Shown: piece after piece, positions 23,861-31,693 of the stretch
Position numbering within the stretch: the first letter of the stretch is position 1
How the letters are laid out: each line of letters opens with the position of its first letter
Origin: JAKFDK01 sp036676195
Lineage (GTDB): Bacteria; Bacillota; Sulfobacillia; Symbiobacteriales; ZC4RG38
Reading direction: 5' to 3'
NCBI GenBank assembly: GCA_036676195.1
Contig: JAKFDK010000028.1
Coordinates: forward strand, 1 to 42,241
Length of the DNA stretch: 42,241 nt
Position numbers and translations under genes: made by a program
Notes under the pieces: generated by a model
The model's database searches: none
Seen by the model: the letters and a program-made list of their open reading frames with translations, nothing else
Told to the model about the DNA's origin: nothing

Positions 23861-24931
23861 GTGGCCGCAGGCGATTGGGCTGCGTTGCTGGAGGCCGGGG
23901 AAATCTCCCCCGTCGAGGCGCTGCGGCGGGCCCGGCTGCGGGCCGACGAGCCACCGCATCCGGCGCCGCCGGAGGGGACTGGCGGGGGCCGCCATGGGCG
24001 CAGCGCCGAGAGTAGCCGTGCGACCGGCCGGCCCGGCCGCGATCCGCAGGCCGAAAAGGCCGCCGAGCAGGCCCGCCGGGTCGAGGCGGTGCTGGCCGAA
24101 CTGGATGCCCTGGTGGGATTGGCTGCCGTCAAGCGGATGGTCCGGGAGATCCGCGCCTTTGTGCAGGTCCAGCAGCAGCGGGCTCAAGCCGGGCTGCTCA
24201 GCCGGCAGACGGCCCTGCATATGGCCTTTACGGGCCACCCGGGCACCGGCAAAACTACCGTTGCCCGGCTGCTGGGGCGCCTGCTCAAAGAGATCGAAGT
24301 ATTGCCCCGCGGCCACATGGTGGAGGTGGAACGGGCCGATCTGGTGGGGGAGTACATCGGCCATACGGCCCAACGTACCCGCGAGGTGGTCCGCCGGGCG
24401 GTGGGCGGCGTGCTGTTCCTCGACGAGGCATACTCCCTGGCCAGAGGCGGGGAAAAGGACTTCGGCCGGGAGTGCATCGACGGCCTGGTCCGCAGCATGG
24501 AAGAGCACCGGGATGAACTGGTGGTCATTCTGGCCGGCTACCCCCGGGAAATGGACTGGCTGGTAGACCAGAACCCCGGCCTGCGCTCACGCATTGCGAT
24601 CTGGATTCACTTTCCGGACTACAGTCCGGCGGAACTGGTGGAGATCAGCCGCCGCATGTTGGAGCGCTGGCAGTACCGGCTGGCGCCGGAGGCTGCGGTG
24701 TTTCTGGCCGAGCGGCTACGGAGCGGGGAAATGGACCTGAGCGGGGAATTCGGCAACGCCCGCGGGGTGCGCAACCTGCTGGAAAAGGCGCTGCGCTGCC
24801 AGGCTGTCCGGCTCACCGACCGCCATGCGCCGCCGGCGGTCGAACTGATGACCGTGACCCGGTCGGACCTGGAGGTGGCTGTCGCCCAACTCCGGGTCAG
24901 GGACAACAACCGCTTCAGTCTGCTGGCCTAG
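23861..24931 (+). CDS. spoVK: SpoVK/CbbX-type AAA+ ATPase
   Basis: The GTG at 23861 follows GGAGGT (23848-23853) at seven bases and gives 356 residues. After a Pro/Gly/Arg-rich N-terminal segment of about 65 residues comes an AAA+ domain of the SpoVK/CbbX branch. Walker A is GHPGTGKT at residues 125-132, the pore-type region is LVGEYIGHTAQRTREV, Walker B is GVLFLDEAYSL, and an arginine-rich sensor region lies around NPGLRSRI. SpoVK is required for spore maturation in B. subtilis, where it also sits between hfq and hflX. The same position here is good support for the symbol. The extra N-terminus differs from the B. subtilis protein. Confidence 0.88.
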   Translation: MAAGDWAALLEAGEISPVEALRRARLRADEPPHPAPPEGTGGGRHGRSAESSRATGRPGRDPQAEKAAEQARRVEAVLAELDALVGLAAVKRMVREIRAFVQVQQQRAQAGLLSRQTALHMAFTGHPGTGKTTVARLLGRLLKEIEVLPRGHMVEVERADLVGEYIGHTAQRTREVVRRAVGGVLFLDEAYSLARGGEKDFGRECIDGLVRSMEEHRDELVVILAGYPREMDWLVDQNPGLRSRIAIWIHFPDYSPAELVEISRRMLERWQYRLAPEAAVFLAERLRSGEMDLSGEFGNARGVRNLLEKALRCQAVRLTDRHAPPAVELMTVTRSDLEVAVAQLRVRDNNRFSLLA

Positions 24932-24956
24932 ATGCGGCGGAGAAGGAGGGCTGTGT

Positions 24957-25412
24957 GTGCGGGAGGTGGTGGTGGCGGGTGCAGCGGCCGCAGGCAAGAC
25001 GACCGTCTGCAATGCCCTTACGCCCTGGCTGCAGGCACACCGCTGGGGCCGCGGCCTGCGGTTATTGGATACGCCGGGGCTGGATGACTGGCCGGCCGCT
25101 GATCCTGGGCAGCGGCGACTGCAGGTGCAGGCGATTCACCGGCTGCAAACGGTGCCGCTCTTCCTGCACGTGGTCGATGCCAGCCGGACCGGCGCCGTCG
25201 GGGAGGCAGCGGCGGTAGACCGGGAACTGGCGGTGTGGGGGCGGAACAAACCGGGGTATGCCGTTCTGGCTACCCATATGGATGGCCCCTGGGCGGCGAC
25301 CGGATTGCGGGTAATTCAGCGTGCACTGAACCCGTACCGGCTGATTCCGGTGGTGGCACCGGCTGCCCAGGGGCTGGGCGCCATCTGCTATTTCCTGCGC
25401 CGGCAGGCCTGA
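24957..25412 (+). CDS. Small P-loop GTPase-like protein
   Basis: A 151-residue protein with a P-loop GAAAAGKTT at about residues 8-16, a G3-like DTPGLDD and a G4-like THMDG in place of NKxD. The region where a switch I loop would lie is very short, so it is a reduced Ras-like or EutP-like domain. It may bind GTP poorly or with altered specificity. The GTG at 24957 follows AAGGAGGG. It starts 25 bases after spoVK and should be cotranscribed with it. I do not recognise a named family. Its place between an AAA+ ATPase and HflX suggests a helper role but proves nothing. Confidence 0.72.
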   Translation: MREVVVAGAAAAGKTTVCNALTPWLQAHRWGRGLRLLDTPGLDDWPAADPGQRRLQVQAIHRLQTVPLFLHVVDASRTGAVGEAAAVDRELAVWGRNKPGYAVLATHMDGPWAATGLRVIQRALNPYRLIPVVAPAAQGLGAICYFLRRQA

Positions 25413-25425
25413 AGTCGGCACTCGG

Positions 25426-25454
25426 TTGACAGGGTCCGATAGGCGGAGTAAAAT
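25426..25454 (+). promoter_or_regulatory. Sigma-A promoter of the hflX leader
   Basis: A perfect TTGACA (25426-25431) and TAAAAT (25449-25454) are exactly 17 bases apart. The start near 25461 gives hflX a leader of about 200 bases. Confidence 0.85.
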
Positions 25455-25494
25455 TAGCATCGTTTGGAATTCTTTCCTCGGGAGGGTCAGCCCG

Positions 25495-25548
25495 ATGATC
25501 AAGCCGGTACAGCCGTTTCTGAACAGGGACCCTTCCGCCGGTGTCTAG
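25495..25548 (+). CDS. 17-residue leader peptide upstream of hflX
   Basis: ATG at 25495, with GGAGGG (25481-25486) eight bases upstream, opens a frame reading MIKPVQPFLNRDPSAGV and a TAG stop. It starts about 34 bases after the predicted transcription start and stops 20 bases before the terminator stem. The strong SD, the correct placement and the terminator behind it are the marks of a leader peptide used in ribosome-mediated attenuation. The sequence has no run of a single amino acid, so amino-acid starvation is a less obvious signal than drug-stalled ribosomes. Translation itself is inferred. Confidence 0.6.
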   Translation: MIKPVQPFLNRDPSAGV

Positions 25549-25567
25549 CGGTACGGTGTGTAAACAC

Positions 25568-25601
25568 GGCCGCAGCTCCGTGGAGGGGCTGCGGCCTTTT
25601 T
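25568..25601 (+). terminator. Attenuator-type terminator in the hflX leader
   Basis: GGCCGCAGCTCC (25568-25579) pairs with GGGGCTGCGGCC (25585-25596), with one T-G pair, over a 5-base loop and is followed by TTTTTG. It lies inside the leader, 61 bases before the hflX start, so most transcripts from the promoter at 25426 should stop here unless it is disrupted. Confidence 0.88.
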
Positions 25602-25661
25602 GCGCGTGTCAGAAGGCCCGGCCCCGCTACGGCCATCCATCTACCCTGGAGGTGACGCCTG

Positions 25662-26960
25662 ATGGCAGGATTTACGCCGGAATCCGGCAGCCGGGAGCCA
25701 CAGCGGGCTTTCCTGGTGGCTCTCGAAACGCCGGATCAGCAACGGTCGGGCTGGAGTGCCGAGGAGTCGCTGGCCGAGCTGGCCCTGTTGGCCGATACGG
25801 CCGGTGCCGTGGTCGCAGGCCAGACGATTCAGCGGCGTACGGCCCTGGACCACGCCACATACATTGGCTCGGGCAAGGCGCAGGAAATTGAGGATCTGCG
25901 GGCTGAGCTTGGATTTAACCTGGTGATTGTCGACGACGAACTTTCGGCGGTGCACCAGCGCAACCTGGAACGCGTGATTGACTGCGCCATTATTGACCGC
26001 AGTGCCCTGATCCTGGAGATCTTCGCACAGCGTGCCCGCACCCGGGAAGCCAAGCTCCAGGTGGAACTGGCGCAACTCCAGTACCGCCTGACCCGCCTGG
26101 CCGGGAAAGGGGTCGACCTGTCCCGCCTAGGTGGTGGGATTGGCACCCGTGGTCCCGGCGAAACCAAGCTGGAAACCGACCGCCGCCATATCCGGGCGCG
26201 GGTCACCCACCTGCGGGCCGAGCTGCAGGAGGTCTCCGCCCACCGGAGGCGCCTGCGGCAGGAGCGCAGCGGGCAGATTCCGGTGGTGGCTCTGACCGGC
26301 TACACCAACGCCGGAAAATCCACCCTGCACCGGGCCCTGGCCGGGTCAGATGTGCTCGCTGAGGACCGCCTGTTCGCCACCCTGGATGCCACTGCCCGCC
26401 GGGTGGAGCCGCCGGAGGGCGAACCCTTCCTGCTGGTGGACACGGTGGGCTTCGTGCAGAAGTTGCCCCACCACCTGGTGGCGGCCTTCCGCTCCACCCT
26501 GGAAGAGGTAACGGCCGCCGACCTGATTCTCCACGTGGTGGATGCCGGCCACCCCAAGCTGGAGGAGCAGATGGCGACGGTCCAGGCCGTGCTGCAGGAT
26601 CTGGACGCAGCGGAGCACCTGCAGATCCTGGTATTTAACAAGATCGATACACTGCCGGTACACCAGGAAGCCGAGATGCTGGTCCGCCTGCATCCGGGCG
26701 GCGCTGCCGTCAGTGCCCGCACCGGGTTGGGAATCGACGGGCTGCTGCAGTTGATCCATACCAGCCTGGCTGAGCGGCGTGTTACCCTTGAAGTGCTGGT
26801 ACCCTACGCCGAGTCGTCCTGGGTGGCCTGGCTGCACGAGCGGGGCGCCGTCCTGACCGAGGAGCACCGTCCGGAGGGGACGTGGATCCGGGCCGAACTG
26901 GAGCGGGGGCTGGCCGAGCGGGTCCGGGCCCGGCTGGCGGCAACGGTGACGGGTGGGTGA
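25662..26960 (+). CDS. hflX: Ribosome-splitting GTPase HflX
   Basis: HflX binds stalled 70S ribosomes and splits them; homologues give heat-shock tolerance or, in Listeria and mycobacteria, macrolide-lincosamide resistance. The 432-residue protein has the HflX N-terminal domain with the YIGSGKAQEIEDL and LVIVDDELSAVHQRNLE motifs. A long helical hairpin with the GGIGTRGPGETKLE loop follows. The G domain has GYTNAGKST near residue 213, DTVGFVQKLPHHLVAAFRST and NKID, and a C-terminal domain closes the protein. The ATG follows GGAGGTGA at seven bases. Its own promoter, leader peptide and terminator lie upstream. In B. subtilis the gene (ynbA) also follows spoVK. Confidence 0.95.
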   Translation: MAGFTPESGSREPQRAFLVALETPDQQRSGWSAEESLAELALLADTAGAVVAGQTIQRRTALDHATYIGSGKAQEIEDLRAELGFNLVIVDDELSAVHQRNLERVIDCAIIDRSALILEIFAQRARTREAKLQVELAQLQYRLTRLAGKGVDLSRLGGGIGTRGPGETKLETDRRHIRARVTHLRAELQEVSAHRRRLRQERSGQIPVVALTGYTNAGKSTLHRALAGSDVLAEDRLFATLDATARRVEPPEGEPFLLVDTVGFVQKLPHHLVAAFRSTLEEVTAADLILHVVDAGHPKLEEQMATVQAVLQDLDAAEHLQILVFNKIDTLPVHQEAEMLVRLHPGGAAVSARTGLGIDGLLQLIHTSLAERRVTLEVLVPYAESSWVAWLHERGAVLTEEHRPEGTWIRAELERGLAERVRARLAATVTGG

Positions 26961-27000
26961 GACGGCACCGGCCCCGCCCGTGTCAGGGTTCATTCCGTTG

Positions 27001-27029
27001 TTGGGAACAGGGAACTTCGGTGATATAAT
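27001..27029 (+). promoter_or_regulatory. Sigma-A promoter of the ynbB-DUF456-glnA unit
   Basis: TTGGGA (27001-27006) and a perfect TATAAT (27024-27029) lie 17 bases apart, and TGA precedes the -10 to give an extended form. The leader to the TTG at 27110 is about 74 bases. I found no GlnR-type TGTnA-N7-TnACA site near it. Confidence 0.78.
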
Positions 27030-27109
27030 CAATACCTGGGACGTGCCATGGACCAGCCGTTCATGGGGCAAGCCGTTTCGTTGCAGGTGGCCGAATTAAG
27101 GGGATTTCA

Positions 27110-28378
27110 TTGAACTGGGACAGACTTGTTGACAGGTTACCGCCGGCGCTGACGGCAGCGGCCACGGGTGCTCTGGCGGATGTACGTCCGTACTGGGAGC
27201 GGGTGGAGGAAACCGCCCTGTACAACCAGGCCAAGGTGCTGCGGGCCTTCCACGGCGCCGGCATTTCCGAGTATCACTTCGCCCCTTCGACTGGGTACGG
27301 TCTGGGGGATACCGGGCGGGACCGGCTGGAGGCGGTGTTTGCCGCTGCCTTCGGGGCGGAGGCGGGGCTGGTCCGCACACAGATCGTGTCAGGCACTCAC
27401 GCCATCACCCTCGCCCTGTTCGGGGTTCTCCGGCCGGGAGACGAACTGGTGGCAGCGGTCGGAGCCCCATATGATACCCTGCAGGCCGTCATCCGCGGGG
27501 GGACCGGTTCCCTGTACGACTGGGGAGTGTCCTACCGGGAGGTGGCCGTGCAGGCAACCGGGGCCCCGGACCTGCAGGCCCTGAAGGCCGCCGTCGGTCC
27601 GCGGACCCGGGCGGTGCTGATTCAGCGGTCCCGCGGCTACTCACTGCGGCCCTCGCTCAGCGTGGCGCAGGTGGGAGAGGTCATAGCCGCTGTCAGGTCG
27701 GTCCGCCCCGACGTCTACTGCCTGGTCGACAATTGTTATGGCGAATTTACCGAAGAGCAGGAGCCGGCCGAAGTGGGGGCCGACCTGGTGATGGGCTCGC
27801 TGATCAAGAATCCCGGCGGCGGGCTGGCGCCCACCGGCGGGTACGTGGTGGGTCGCCGGGAACTGGTGGAAGCCGCTGCTGCCCGACTCACCGCCCCGGG
27901 GATCGGCAGCGAGGTCGGGGCCAGCCCGGACGGACACCGGTTGCTGCTGCAGGGGTTTTTTCTGGCCCCGCACACGGTGGCCGAGGCCATCTGCGGTGCC
28001 CATTTCACCGCCGCTCTGTTTGAGCGGCTGGGTTTCCGGGTCCGACCCCGTTACCAGGTACCGCGCACGGACCTGATTCAGGCCGTCGAGCTGGATGCAC
28101 CGGAGCGGCTGGTCGCCTTCTGCCAGGCCATACAGCGGTGTGGCCCGGTGGATGCACATGTCCGACCGGATCCGGAACATATGGCCGGCTACGCCGACCA
28201 GGTGATTATGGCCGCCGGAACTTTTGTGCAGGGTTCTTCCATTGAACTGAGCGCCGACGGACCCCTGCGGCCTCCTTATGCGGTATATTTTCAGGGCGGC
28301 CTGACCCGGCAGCACGTGATCTGGGCGGCAGTCAAGGCGGCGGCGGAACTGGCCGGACAGGGCCTGCTGCCCGGCTGA
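27110..28378 (+). CDS. ynbB: YnbB-type PLP enzyme (aluminum resistance / methionine gamma-lyase-like)
   Basis: A 422-residue fold-type I pyridoxal-phosphate protein. The lysine that binds the cofactor is probably Lys233 in GSLIKNPGGGLAPTGGYV. The N-terminal FHGAGISEYHF, TGYGLGDTGRD and QIVSGTHAI segments are typical of the family annotated as aluminum resistance protein or methionine gamma-lyase-like. The TTG at 27110 follows taagggga at about seven bases. In B. subtilis ynbB lies in the same place, between hflX and the gln genes. The true reaction of YnbB is not settled, so the methionine lyase label is only a class name. Confidence 0.9.
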   Translation: MNWDRLVDRLPPALTAAATGALADVRPYWERVEETALYNQAKVLRAFHGAGISEYHFAPSTGYGLGDTGRDRLEAVFAAAFGAEAGLVRTQIVSGTHAITLALFGVLRPGDELVAAVGAPYDTLQAVIRGGTGSLYDWGVSYREVAVQATGAPDLQALKAAVGPRTRAVLIQRSRGYSLRPSLSVAQVGEVIAAVRSVRPDVYCLVDNCYGEFTEEQEPAEVGADLVMGSLIKNPGGGLAPTGGYVVGRRELVEAAAARLTAPGIGSEVGASPDGHRLLLQGFFLAPHTVAEAICGAHFTAALFERLGFRVRPRYQVPRTDLIQAVELDAPERLVAFCQAIQRCGPVDAHVRPDPEHMAGYADQVIMAAGTFVQGSSIELSADGPLRPPYAVYFQGGLTRQHVIWAAVKAAAELAGQGLLPG

Positions 28379-28418
28379 TGCCGGCTGCGGTCACCGTTGG
28401 GCAGGCGGCAGAAACGGG

Positions 28419-28919
28419 GTGGCGGTGATCATGATCAAGATCATCATCCTGACGATCGTTGTGGTGGCCATGCTGGCGGGTGTGGCCGGTACCATCTTTC
28501 CGGGGCTGCCGGGGCTGCCCCTGATCTTCCTGGCGGCTCTGGGTTACGGGATCTACGAAGGGTTTCACGTCATTACCGGTACCTATCTGCTGTTTCTGGC
28601 CGGCTGTGTGGCTGTGGCCATGGGCGGGGAACAGGCGGCCCGCGTCTGGGGCGCCCGTCGCTTTGGCGGTGGGCGGGGCAGCACCTGGGGGGCGATCATC
28701 GGCTCCATCATCGGGTTGTTTTTCATGCCGGTAGGACTGGTGGCGGGCCCCTTCCTGGGGGCGGTGGTCGGGGAACTGATCACCGGCCAGGCCACCGGCC
28801 CTGCCCTGAAGGCCGGTGTCGGTAGCCTGCTGGGTGTACTGTTGGGTACCGTGCTGAACATCGCCCTGGGTTTGACCATGTTCCTGACCTTTCTTTACCG
28901 AGCACTGGGAGGTGCGTGA
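28419..28919 (+). CDS. DUF456 family membrane protein
   Basis: A 166-residue, very hydrophobic protein with about four membrane helices and Gly-rich loops. The first helix is followed by GTIFPGLPGLPLIF, the sequence that marks DUF456, and the third region has the GxxxG-rich GAIIGSIIGLFFMPVGLVAGPFLGA in two parts. The start is uncertain among GTG 28419, GTG 28425 and ATG 28431, all in frame. The 3' end touches the glnA start region, so the two are cotranscribed. Function is unknown. B. subtilis has glnR at the corresponding place. Confidence 0.85.
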   Translation: MAVIMIKIIILTIVVVAMLAGVAGTIFPGLPGLPLIFLAALGYGIYEGFHVITGTYLLFLAGCVAVAMGGEQAARVWGARRFGGGRGSTWGAIIGSIIGLFFMPVGLVAGPFLGAVVGELITGQATGPALKAGVGSLLGVLLGTVLNIALGLTMFLTFLYRALGGA

Positions 28920-28921
28920 CG

Positions 28922-30262
28922 TTGCCGAATCGCCCCAAGACCAAGGAAGACGTATTGAAAAAGGTGCAGGAACTGGATGTCCGGTTCATGCGGCTGATGT
29001 TTACGGATATCCTCGGTGTGCCCAAGAACGTGGCCATTCCGGTGGACCAGTTGGCCAAAGCGATGGACAACCAGCTTATGTTTGACGGCTCGTCCATCGA
29101 GGGTTTTGTGCGCATCGAGGAGTCGGATATGTTGCTGGCGCCCGATCCGAGTACTTTTAATCTCTTTCCCTGGAGTGAGCCCGGGGCGGGGCGCACGGCG
29201 CGCCTGATCTGCAATATCCTGAGCGAGTCCGGCGACGTGTTTGAAGGGGACCCGCGGGTCTGCCTGCAGCGGGTGCTGGGCGAGGCGGCCGAAATGGGAT
29301 ACACGATGATGGTCGGCCCGGAGCCGGAATTTTACCTGTTTGAAAAGGGACCGGACGGCAAGCCGACCACCAGGCAGACCGACTCGGCCTCCTACTTCGA
29401 CCTCGGGGTGCTGGACCGGGGTGAGGAATGCCGGCGCGACATCGTCCTGGCGCTGCAGAAGATGGGGTTTGAGATCGAGGCCAGCCACCACGAGGTGGGA
29501 CCCGGCCAGCACGAAATCGACTTCAAGTACGCCGACGCCCTGACCACCGCCGACAACATCATCACCTTCAAGCTGGTGGTGCGGACCATCGCCAACCAGC
29601 ACGGGATGGCCGCCAGCTTCATGCCCAAGCCGCTGTTCGGAATGCCGGGCAATGGCATGCACCTGCACATGTCGCTGTTCCGGGACGGGAAGAATGCCTT
29701 CTTCGACCCGGAGGCGGAAAACGGGCTGTCACCGATTGCCATGCACTACATCGCCGGGCTGATTGAACACGCTCCGGCCATCACTGCTGTCTGCAATCCG
29801 CTGGTTAACTCGTATAAGCGGCTGGTCCCGGGTTACGAGGCGCCGGTGCACATTGCCTGGTCGGAACGTAACCGCAGCCCCCTTGTGCGCATCCCCTCCA
29901 AGCGCGGATCCAGCAGTCGGGTGGAATTCCGCTCCCCCGACCCGGCCACCAACCCCTACCTGGCCATGGCCGTTTGTCTGGCTGCCGGGTTGGACGGCAT
30001 CCGTAACCGGACGGAACCGCCGCCGCCGGTCAACCGGAACATTTACCGGATGACCGATGAGGAACGGGAAGAACTGGGCGTGACTGCGCTGCCCGGCAAC
30101 CTGTCCTCCGCTCTGCGTCATCTGAAGGCGGACGAGGTCATCCAGGAAGCACTCGGGCCGCACATCCTGGCGCATTTCCTGGAAGCCAAGGAGATCGAAT
30201 GGGACGTCTATCGCTCCCAGATTCACCAGTGGGAGATTGACCAGTACCTGGCGATCTTCTAG
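28922..30262 (+). CDS. glnA: Glutamine synthetase, type I
   Basis: GlnA makes glutamine from glutamate, ammonia and ATP. The TTG at 28922 has GGGAGG (28907-28912) nine bases upstream and gives 446 residues. The GTG at 28916 is also in frame but lies too close to the SD. The key motifs are MFDGSSIEGF, the ATP-site segment with GPEPEFYLF, GNGMHLHMSLF, and the SERNRSPLVRIP and FRSPDPATNPYL C-terminal signatures. The length (about 445) and lack of the longer insert mark the GSI-alpha type of Firmicutes, which is controlled by feedback and GlnR-like regulators and not by adenylylation. No glnR gene lies beside it here. Confidence 0.96.
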   Translation: MPNRPKTKEDVLKKVQELDVRFMRLMFTDILGVPKNVAIPVDQLAKAMDNQLMFDGSSIEGFVRIEESDMLLAPDPSTFNLFPWSEPGAGRTARLICNILSESGDVFEGDPRVCLQRVLGEAAEMGYTMMVGPEPEFYLFEKGPDGKPTTRQTDSASYFDLGVLDRGEECRRDIVLALQKMGFEIEASHHEVGPGQHEIDFKYADALTTADNIITFKLVVRTIANQHGMAASFMPKPLFGMPGNGMHLHMSLFRDGKNAFFDPEAENGLSPIAMHYIAGLIEHAPAITAVCNPLVNSYKRLVPGYEAPVHIAWSERNRSPLVRIPSKRGSSSRVEFRSPDPATNPYLAMAVCLAAGLDGIRNRTEPPPPVNRNIYRMTDEEREELGVTALPGNLSSALRHLKADEVIQEALGPHILAHFLEAKEIEWDVYRSQIHQWEIDQYLAIF

Positions 30263-30293
30263 TCATTGCCCGCACCTGCCAAGGTTCACAGGG

Positions 30294-30354
30294 CGGTTGC
30301 TCCCCGTGCCTACCCGTCCATTGGCCGGGAGCGGCAACGGGGGGCAGCCGTTTT
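30294..30354 (+). terminator. Terminator after glnA
   Basis: A 14-bp stem with two T-G pairs (30294-30307 with 30337-30350) encloses a 29-base loop that can fold on itself, and TTTT follows. Confidence 0.68.
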
Positions 30355-30462
30355 CACGCGGGATTCGGGCAGATACCGGTGACCGCGCCGGTTATACCTG
30401 TACGGCTGCCATACTGGATTGTAAAATGAAGTGTGTAAGCGACGCGGCAGGAGGCATGCCTA

Positions 30463-30801
30463 ATGCCCGATATAGATGTTTTCGATCCTAAAGCATTTTT
30501 TGCGCAACGCATCCGGGAACTGGAACAGGAGCTGATCGCCAAACAGGCCCAGTGTGCGATTCAGCAGGTCAACCACCAGAACCTGGAGCAAACCTTAACC
30601 ACCCTGCAGAGCCTGCCCGAAGAGCAACAAAAGGCGCTGCAGTTGGAGATTGTCTCGCTGGCTGAGGCTCGCAACCAGACCCTGCGCGGCCTTGAAGCCC
30701 TCCAGGGTGAGATCGGAGCGATGGGTGCCAAGCTGTCGGCTCTGAAGGCTGCACAGGCGCTGGTGGCAGCCGATCAGGCTATTACGCGTCCGCTGGAATA
30801 G
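30463..30801 (+). CDS. Small coiled-coil protein, unknown function
   Basis: A 112-residue soluble protein, helical throughout, with coiled-coil spacing at about residues 15-40, 50-70 and 73-102 (IRELEQELIAKQAQ, LQSLPEEQQKALQLEI, LRGLEALQGEIGAMGAKLSALKAA). The ATG at 30463 follows AGGAGG with eight bases of spacing. TAAAAT at 30422-30427 may be its -10, but no good -35 is seen. It has its own terminator, shared with lexA. No family is recognised. Confidence 0.7.
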   Translation: MPDIDVFDPKAFFAQRIRELEQELIAKQAQCAIQQVNHQNLEQTLTTLQSLPEEQQKALQLEIVSLAEARNQTLRGLEALQGEIGAMGAKLSALKAAQALVAADQAITRPLE

Positions 30802-30841
30802 GTTGCTCCGGACTGGACCCGGATGACAGGCAAGTAACGAG

Positions 30842-30877
30842 ACAGGGCCGCCCTGGCATTGTGCCGGGCGGCCCTGT
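30842..30877. terminator. Bidirectional terminator between the coiled-coil gene and lexA
   Basis: ACAGGGCCGCCC (30842-30853) pairs perfectly with GGGCGGCCCTGT (30866-30877), and a T-rich stretch follows. It lies between the convergent stops at 30801 and 30900. Confidence 0.88.
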
Positions 30878-30899
30878 TCTGTTTCTGTACGGGGTCGGG

Positions 30900-31532
30900 C
30901 TAGGCCATCCGCCGGACCAGGCCGACGACCTTGCCGAGAATGGTACAGTCCTTGACCAGAATCGGATCCATATGCCGGTTCTCCGGCTGCAGGCGAATAT
31001 GGCCCGATTCCTTATAAAAGCGTTTCACCGTTGCTTCCATATCGTCGGGACCGGGGACTTGCGCCACCACGATCTCGCCGTTACGGGCTGTATGGGTCCG
31101 GCGCACAAGTACATAGTCGCCGTCGAGGATCCCGGCCTCAATCATGGAGTCGCCCTGCACGGTCAGGAAGAAGACATCATTTTCGGCATCGCCACGGAGG
31201 AAGTCCGCTGGCAGGGGGAAGTGGTCTTCCACATTCTCCACCGCCAGAATGGGCTGGCCGGCGGTGACCCGGCCCACCACCGGGATGTTCACGACCCGCT
31301 TGGTCAACTTGGGTTCGTCGTCCAGGACTTCAATGGCGCGGGGCTTGGTCGGATCCCGCCGCAAAAAGCCTTTTTCCTCTAACCGGGCCAGGTGTCCATG
31401 CACCGTCGAACTGGAACTGAGGCCGACAGCTTCACCAATTTCCCGGACGGAAGGTGGGTATCCGCGCTTGCGGATCTCATCTTTGATGAAATGAAGCACT
31501 TGGCGTTGCCGCTCGGTCAGGCCGTCCGGCAT
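30900..31532 (-). CDS. lexA: SOS repressor LexA
   Basis: LexA represses the SOS regulon and cuts itself when bound to RecA filaments. The ATG at 31532 follows AAGGAGGTGC; the longer frame to 31589 overlaps this SD and is rejected. The 210-residue protein has a winged helix domain (residues 1-70, PPSVREIGEAVGLSSSSTVHGHLARLEEKGFL), the cleavage bond Ala91-Gly92 (VTAGQP) and the catalytic pair Ser129 (GDSM) and Lys170 (ATVKRF). All residues needed for self-cleavage are present. It is divergent from a yneA-like gene with LexA boxes between them, as in B. subtilis. Confidence 0.97.
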   Translation of the reverse strand: MPDGLTERQRQVLHFIKDEIRKRGYPPSVREIGEAVGLSSSSTVHGHLARLEEKGFLRRDPTKPRAIEVLDDEPKLTKRVVNIPVVGRVTAGQPILAVENVEDHFPLPADFLRGDAENDVFFLTVQGDSMIEAGILDGDYVLVRRTHTARNGEIVVAQVPGPDDMEATVKRFYKESGHIRLQPENRHMDPILVKDCTILGKVVGLVRRMA

Positions 31533-31600
31533 CCCGCTGCACCTCCTTGCGGCGTTAGGTCTGCCAGGTTTGGAGAAGATACCGTACATAACCTGGCACG

Positions 31601-31628
31601 ATTATACCACAGAAAGCCCATTGCGCAA
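31601..31628 (-). promoter_or_regulatory. Sigma-A promoter of lexA
   Basis: On the minus strand TTGCGC (31628-31623) and a perfect TATAAT (31606-31601) are 16 bases apart. The LexA-box-like site at 31626-31639 overlaps the -35, which allows autorepression. Confidence 0.8.
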
Positions 31629-31639
31629 ACACATGTTCG
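31626..31639. promoter_or_regulatory. LexA box 1 (one mismatch)
   Basis: CAAACACATGTTCG differs at one position from the Gram-positive SOS box CGAAC-N4-GTTCG. It overlaps the lexA -35. Confidence 0.75.
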
Positions 31640-31657
31640 AGAAAATCTGCCACCGCC

Positions 31658-31687
31658 TTGACCCCGAACTGAAGTTCGTGCTATTCT
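31658..31687 (+). promoter_or_regulatory. Sigma-A promoter of the yneA-like gene
   Basis: TTGACC (31658-31663) and TATTCT (31682-31687) are 18 bases apart. LexA box 2 fills the spacer, so bound LexA would block polymerase. Confidence 0.75.
31665..31678. promoter_or_regulatory. LexA box 2 (perfect)
   Basis: CGAACTGAAGTTCG matches the consensus CGAAC-N4-GTTCG exactly and is palindromic at both ends. It sits between the -35 and -10 of the yneA-like gene. Confidence 0.92.
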
Positions 31688-31693
31688 GTGAGT

